Assembly (NCBI RefSeq): GCF_020741395.1
Contig: NZ_DYZA01000003.1
Span: forward strand, 1 to 15,744
Length of the DNA stretch: 15,744 bases
Source of the DNA: Mailhella massiliensis
Lineage (GTDB): Bacteria > Desulfobacterota > Desulfovibrionia > Desulfovibrionales > Desulfovibrionaceae
Direction: 5' to 3'
The notes under the pieces are model-generated. The model was not told the DNA's origin, did no database searches, and was given only the letters and a program-made list of their open reading frames with translations. Each line of letters opens with the position of its first letter. The stretch's first letter is position 1. Made by a program: the position numbers and the translations under genes. Of this stretch, positions 13,957 through 15,744 are shown in pieces.

Positions 13957-14742
13957 GTGAGCCGGATAAGCAAGCTCAGCTATGCGCAGCAGGTATGCGT
14001 GAAAGCGGCGGGAAAGGCCATGCAGAGTACGGGCATGCTGCGCCCGGGCGCCCGGGTGGGAGTGGCCGTGTCGGGCGGAGTGGACAGTTTCGTGCTGCTT
14101 AAGGTTTTGCAGATACGGAGGCGCATCGTGCCGTTTCCCTTTGAGATCATGGCGCTTCATCTCAACCCGGGCTTTGATCCTCAAAATCATGCCCCTCTGG
14201 CCCGGTGGCTGGCGGAGGAGGGTATTGCCGGCCATTTGGAAGTGACGGACTACGGGCCGCGCGGCCATTCGGAAGAGAACCTGCGCAGTTCCGCATGCTT
14301 CTACTGCGCGCGCCTTCGCCGCAAGCGCCTTTTCACCCTTTGCCGCGAGTACGGGCTCACGCATCTTGCTTTCGGCCACAACAACGACGACCTGGTTTCC
14401 AACTTTCTCATGAATCTTGTCCAGACGGGGAAGGTGGCGGGCATGAGCATGAACGAGCCTTTCTTCGGAGGGGCGCTTCAGGTCATACGGCCGCTCATGC
14501 TGCTTTCCAAGGCGGAAATCGTGCGTGCGGCCAGACAGTGGGAACTGCCCGTGTTTTCCAACCCCTGCCCCTCGGCGGGCAGAACGAAGCGCGCGGACAT
14601 GATGGACGTGCTCGATGCCATGTGTGGGGGAAGCAAGGTCCGGCGGAAAAATATCTTCAACGGTCTTGCCCGCTGGCAATGGGAGCAGAACCGCCTTGGG
14701 GATGCCGTGATTGACGGCGACGCCGCAGGCGGCATAGAGTAG
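13957..14742 (+). CDS. TtcA-like tRNA 2-thiocytidine biosynthesis protein (PP-loop ATPase)
   Basis: The product has 261 residues and starts with GTG at 13957, preceded by a purine-rich AGGAGAGAAGGGG. It belongs to the PP-loop ATPases that activate a tRNA base for sulfur transfer; TtcA makes 2-thiocytidine at position 32 with a [4Fe-4S] cluster. The PP-loop is SGGVDS (S39-S44), where E. coli TtcA has SGGKDS. The cluster cysteines are visible: C114 and C117 in ACFYC and C204 in NPCPSAGRTKR. GHNNDDLVSNFLMNL (about 135-149) matches the TtcA GHHRDD block with Asn for the second His, followed by GKVAGM and VIRPLMLLSKAEI. The length is a little shorter than E. coli TtcA. It is probably a TtcA family member, but the exact tRNA target is not certain. 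The 271-base gap upstream holds no convincing gene. Confidence 0.85.
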   Translation: MSRISKLSYAQQVCVKAAGKAMQSTGMLRPGARVGVAVSGGVDSFVLLKVLQIRRRIVPFPFEIMALHLNPGFDPQNHAPLARWLAEEGIAGHLEVTDYGPRGHSEENLRSSACFYCARLRRKRLFTLCREYGLTHLAFGHNNDDLVSNFLMNLVQTGKVAGMSMNEPFFGGALQVIRPLMLLSKAEIVRAARQWELPVFSNPCPSAGRTKRADMMDVLDAMCGGSKVRRKNIFNGLARWQWEQNRLGDAVIDGDAAGGIE

Positions 14743-14839
14743 GTGAACCCGGGCCGCATGCGCCCGCGGATGTTCGTATATTGAGAAAACCGGTATCTTC
14801 CGCCCTCGGTGCGGAGCCATCACCCATAACGAGGCCCCT

Positions 14840-15457
14840 ATGTTCCAGATTATCGACCAGTCTTTGTTTGAAGTCCTCAACGTATCGGTGCATAACGCGG
14901 TATTCAACTTCATCATGCCCCTGTTTTCGCAGGTCTGGCTCATGTGGGTGGGTGCGCTCATCTGCGTGACGGCCTACGCCGTACACTGCTGGCGCAGTTC
15001 TCTGGAGCCTGTGGGCCGCGTGCTCATGCTGGTGTTGCTTATGGGGCTTTCCGTGGGCGTGACGGATATCACCACCAGCGCTCTCAAGTCCTCCATAGAT
15101 CGGGAAAGGCCCTGTCAGGTAGTCATGGGGGCAAATTATTACGACACCGCCACGGAACAGTGGCTGGTCATTAATGAAGATACCACGGAAACCGAAACTC
15201 TGGGCGGCTCTATGCCTTCTTCGCCAGCCGCAGCATGCATGGCCGTGGCTGTGGTACTGTCCATGCTGTTCTACCGTTCCAATCCGTGGGTGTACCTCCT
15301 GCCGTTCTGTGTGGGGTTTTCCCAGATTTATGTGGGCAAGAACTATCCCTTTGATATTCTTGTCGGCTGGCTGATCGGATTGCTCTCAGTCATTGCCGTC
15401 TGGTGGATATGTCATTTGATTATCATACGATTTTCTTCTCACCGCAGGCTCGGTTGA
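14840..15457 (+). CDS. PAP2-fold membrane protein lacking catalytic histidines
   Basis: The product has 205 residues, with GAGG six bases before the ATG. Four or five membrane helices are visible (about 30-50, 58-80, 130-147, 150-165 and 174-197). It has the layout of type 2 phosphatidic acid phosphatases, a family that includes undecaprenyl-pyrophosphate and lipid A phosphatases. Motif 1 is intact: K83-x6-R90-P91 in KSSIDRERP. Motif 2, normally PSGH or PSSH, reads PSSP (126-129), so the catalytic His is Pro. Motif 3, normally S-R-x5-H-x3-D, reads S161-Q162-x5-N168-x3-D172, so the nucleophile His is Asn and the Arg is Gln. By established PAP2 chemistry such a protein should not hydrolyse phosphate esters. 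The frame is open and the codon use is normal, so it is not an obvious decayed gene. It may bind a lipid phosphate without cleaving it (inference). Confidence 0.85.
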   Translation: MFQIIDQSLFEVLNVSVHNAVFNFIMPLFSQVWLMWVGALICVTAYAVHCWRSSLEPVGRVLMLVLLMGLSVGVTDITTSALKSSIDRERPCQVVMGANYYDTATEQWLVINEDTTETETLGGSMPSSPAAACMAVAVVLSMLFYRSNPWVYLLPFCVGFSQIYVGKNYPFDILVGWLIGLLSVIAVWWICHLIIIRFSSHRRLG

Positions 15458-15466
15458 GGGAGGTTG

Positions 15467-15524
15467 AAAAATTTTAAAAAATTTCCGACATAATTCTTGA
15501 CATCGTCGGGATTCCTGATAGAGT
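15467..15524 (+). promoter_or_regulatory. tRNA operon promoter with A/T-rich upstream element
   Basis: TTGACA (15497-15502), a perfect -35 box, is followed after 16 bases by TAGAGT (15519-15524). Transcription would start near 15531, seven bases before tRNA-Gln. The A/T tracts at 15467-15484 sit at about -47 to -64 and resemble an UP element, which is common at stable RNA promoters. Confidence 0.7.
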
Positions 15525-15537
15525 CCATCTTCGCTGA

Positions 15538-15612
15538 TGGGCTATCGTTCAATTGGCAGGACGTCGGATTCTGGCTCCGATAATCAAGGTTCGAGTCCTT
15601 GTAGCCCAGCCA
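15538..15612 (+). tRNA. tRNA-Gln (anticodon CUG)
   Basis: The cloverleaf folds completely. The acceptor stem TGGGCTA/TAGCCCA has the U1-A72 pair typical of tRNA-Gln. The D stem is GTTC/GGAC, the anticodon stem is TCGGA/TCCGA with loop TTCTGGC (anticodon at 15571-15573), and the T stem is CAAGG/CCTTG with loop TTCGAGT. The discriminator base is G and CCA is encoded in the DNA. Confidence 0.97.
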
Positions 15613-15623
15613 CAGCAAAATAT

Positions 15624-15700
15624 GTCCCCATCGTCTAGCCGGCCCAGGACAGCGGCCTTTCACGCCGTCAACGGCGGTTCAAATCCGCCTGGGGACGCCA
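15624..15700 (+). tRNA. tRNA-Glu (anticodon UUC)
   Basis: The cloverleaf folds completely. The acceptor stem is GTCCCCA/TGGGGAC, the D stem GTCT/GGAC, the anticodon stem GCGGC/GCCGT with loop CTTTCAC (anticodon at 15659-15661), and the T stem GGCGG/CCGCC with loop TTCAAAT. CCA is encoded. It is 11 bases after tRNA-Gln and is probably cut from the same transcript. No strong terminator is seen before the window ends. Confidence 0.97.
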
Positions 15701-15744
15701 AAAATTTCAATAGGCTACAGCAGCTCAGTTTTTGGGTTACAAAA

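Noticed and set aside
13879..14961. A 360-codon minus-strand frame
   Set aside because: It is antisense to the TtcA-like gene and the start of the PAP2 gene, with shadow-frame composition.
15538..15744. Possible integration (att) site or genomic island at the tRNA pair
   Set aside because: tRNA genes often host islands, but no integrase, phage gene or tRNA 3'-end direct repeat is visible within the window.
1..15744. CRISPR arrays, insertion sequences, tandem repeats
   Set aside because: I saw no regularly spaced repeats, transposase motifs or terminal inverted repeats anywhere in the window.

Overview
The window looks like an ordinary chromosomal segment of a Gram-negative bacterium. It has GC-rich coding sequence, Lol-type lipoproteins, a tripartite RND efflux pump and a lipid A-type acyltransferase. 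The style of the proteins (a lipoprotein beside coaBC, a DUF374 acyltransferase paired with an LpxL-like enzyme, a TtcA-like PP-loop protein) suggests a deltaproteobacterium of the Desulfovibrionaceae (Desulfovibrio/Bilophila/Mailhella type). That placement is inference from protein character, not from a database search. I see no insertion sequence, phage gene, CRISPR array or integrase.

Layout. 132-692 encodes a small outer-membrane lipoprotein of unknown function. 837-2063 encodes bifunctional CoaBC of coenzyme A synthesis, overlapping by four bases (ATGA) an unknown protein (2060-2809) whose C-terminal half resembles a degenerate uracil-DNA glycosylase fold. A strong intrinsic terminator follows. 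A tiny two-helix membrane protein lies on the minus strand (2942-3121) and diverges from the three-gene efflux operon 3342-9215: periplasmic adaptor lipoprotein, RND pump and TolC/NodT-type outer-membrane channel, all overlapping by 4-8 bases. The +2 residues of the adaptor and channel lipoproteins (Asp and Ser) fit inner- and outer-membrane sorting respectively. A 309-base convergent gap holds a 14-bp hairpin and a terminator.

The minus-strand pair 11074-9525 encodes a DUF374-family acyltransferase and an LpxL-like acyltransferase, again with an ATGA overlap, and probably acts on the outer-membrane lipid. Diverging from it is an RsuA/RluB-type rRNA pseudouridine synthase (11228-12016), then an M17 leucyl aminopeptidase (12153-13685), a TtcA-like tRNA thiolation protein (13957-14742) and a PAP2-fold membrane protein (14840-15457). 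The window ends with tRNA-Gln(CUG) and tRNA-Glu(UUC) behind a good sigma70 promoter with an A/T-rich upstream element.

Most of this is housekeeping or envelope biology. The points that stand out are: the PAP2 protein has lost both catalytic histidines and the motif-3 arginine while keeping motif 1; the CoaBC-coupled protein appears to be a glycosylase fold without its usual catalytic and iron-sulfur residues; and several short leader ORFs and hairpins sit just upstream of the efflux, pseudouridine synthase and aminopeptidase genes. I found no convincing new multi-gene system.
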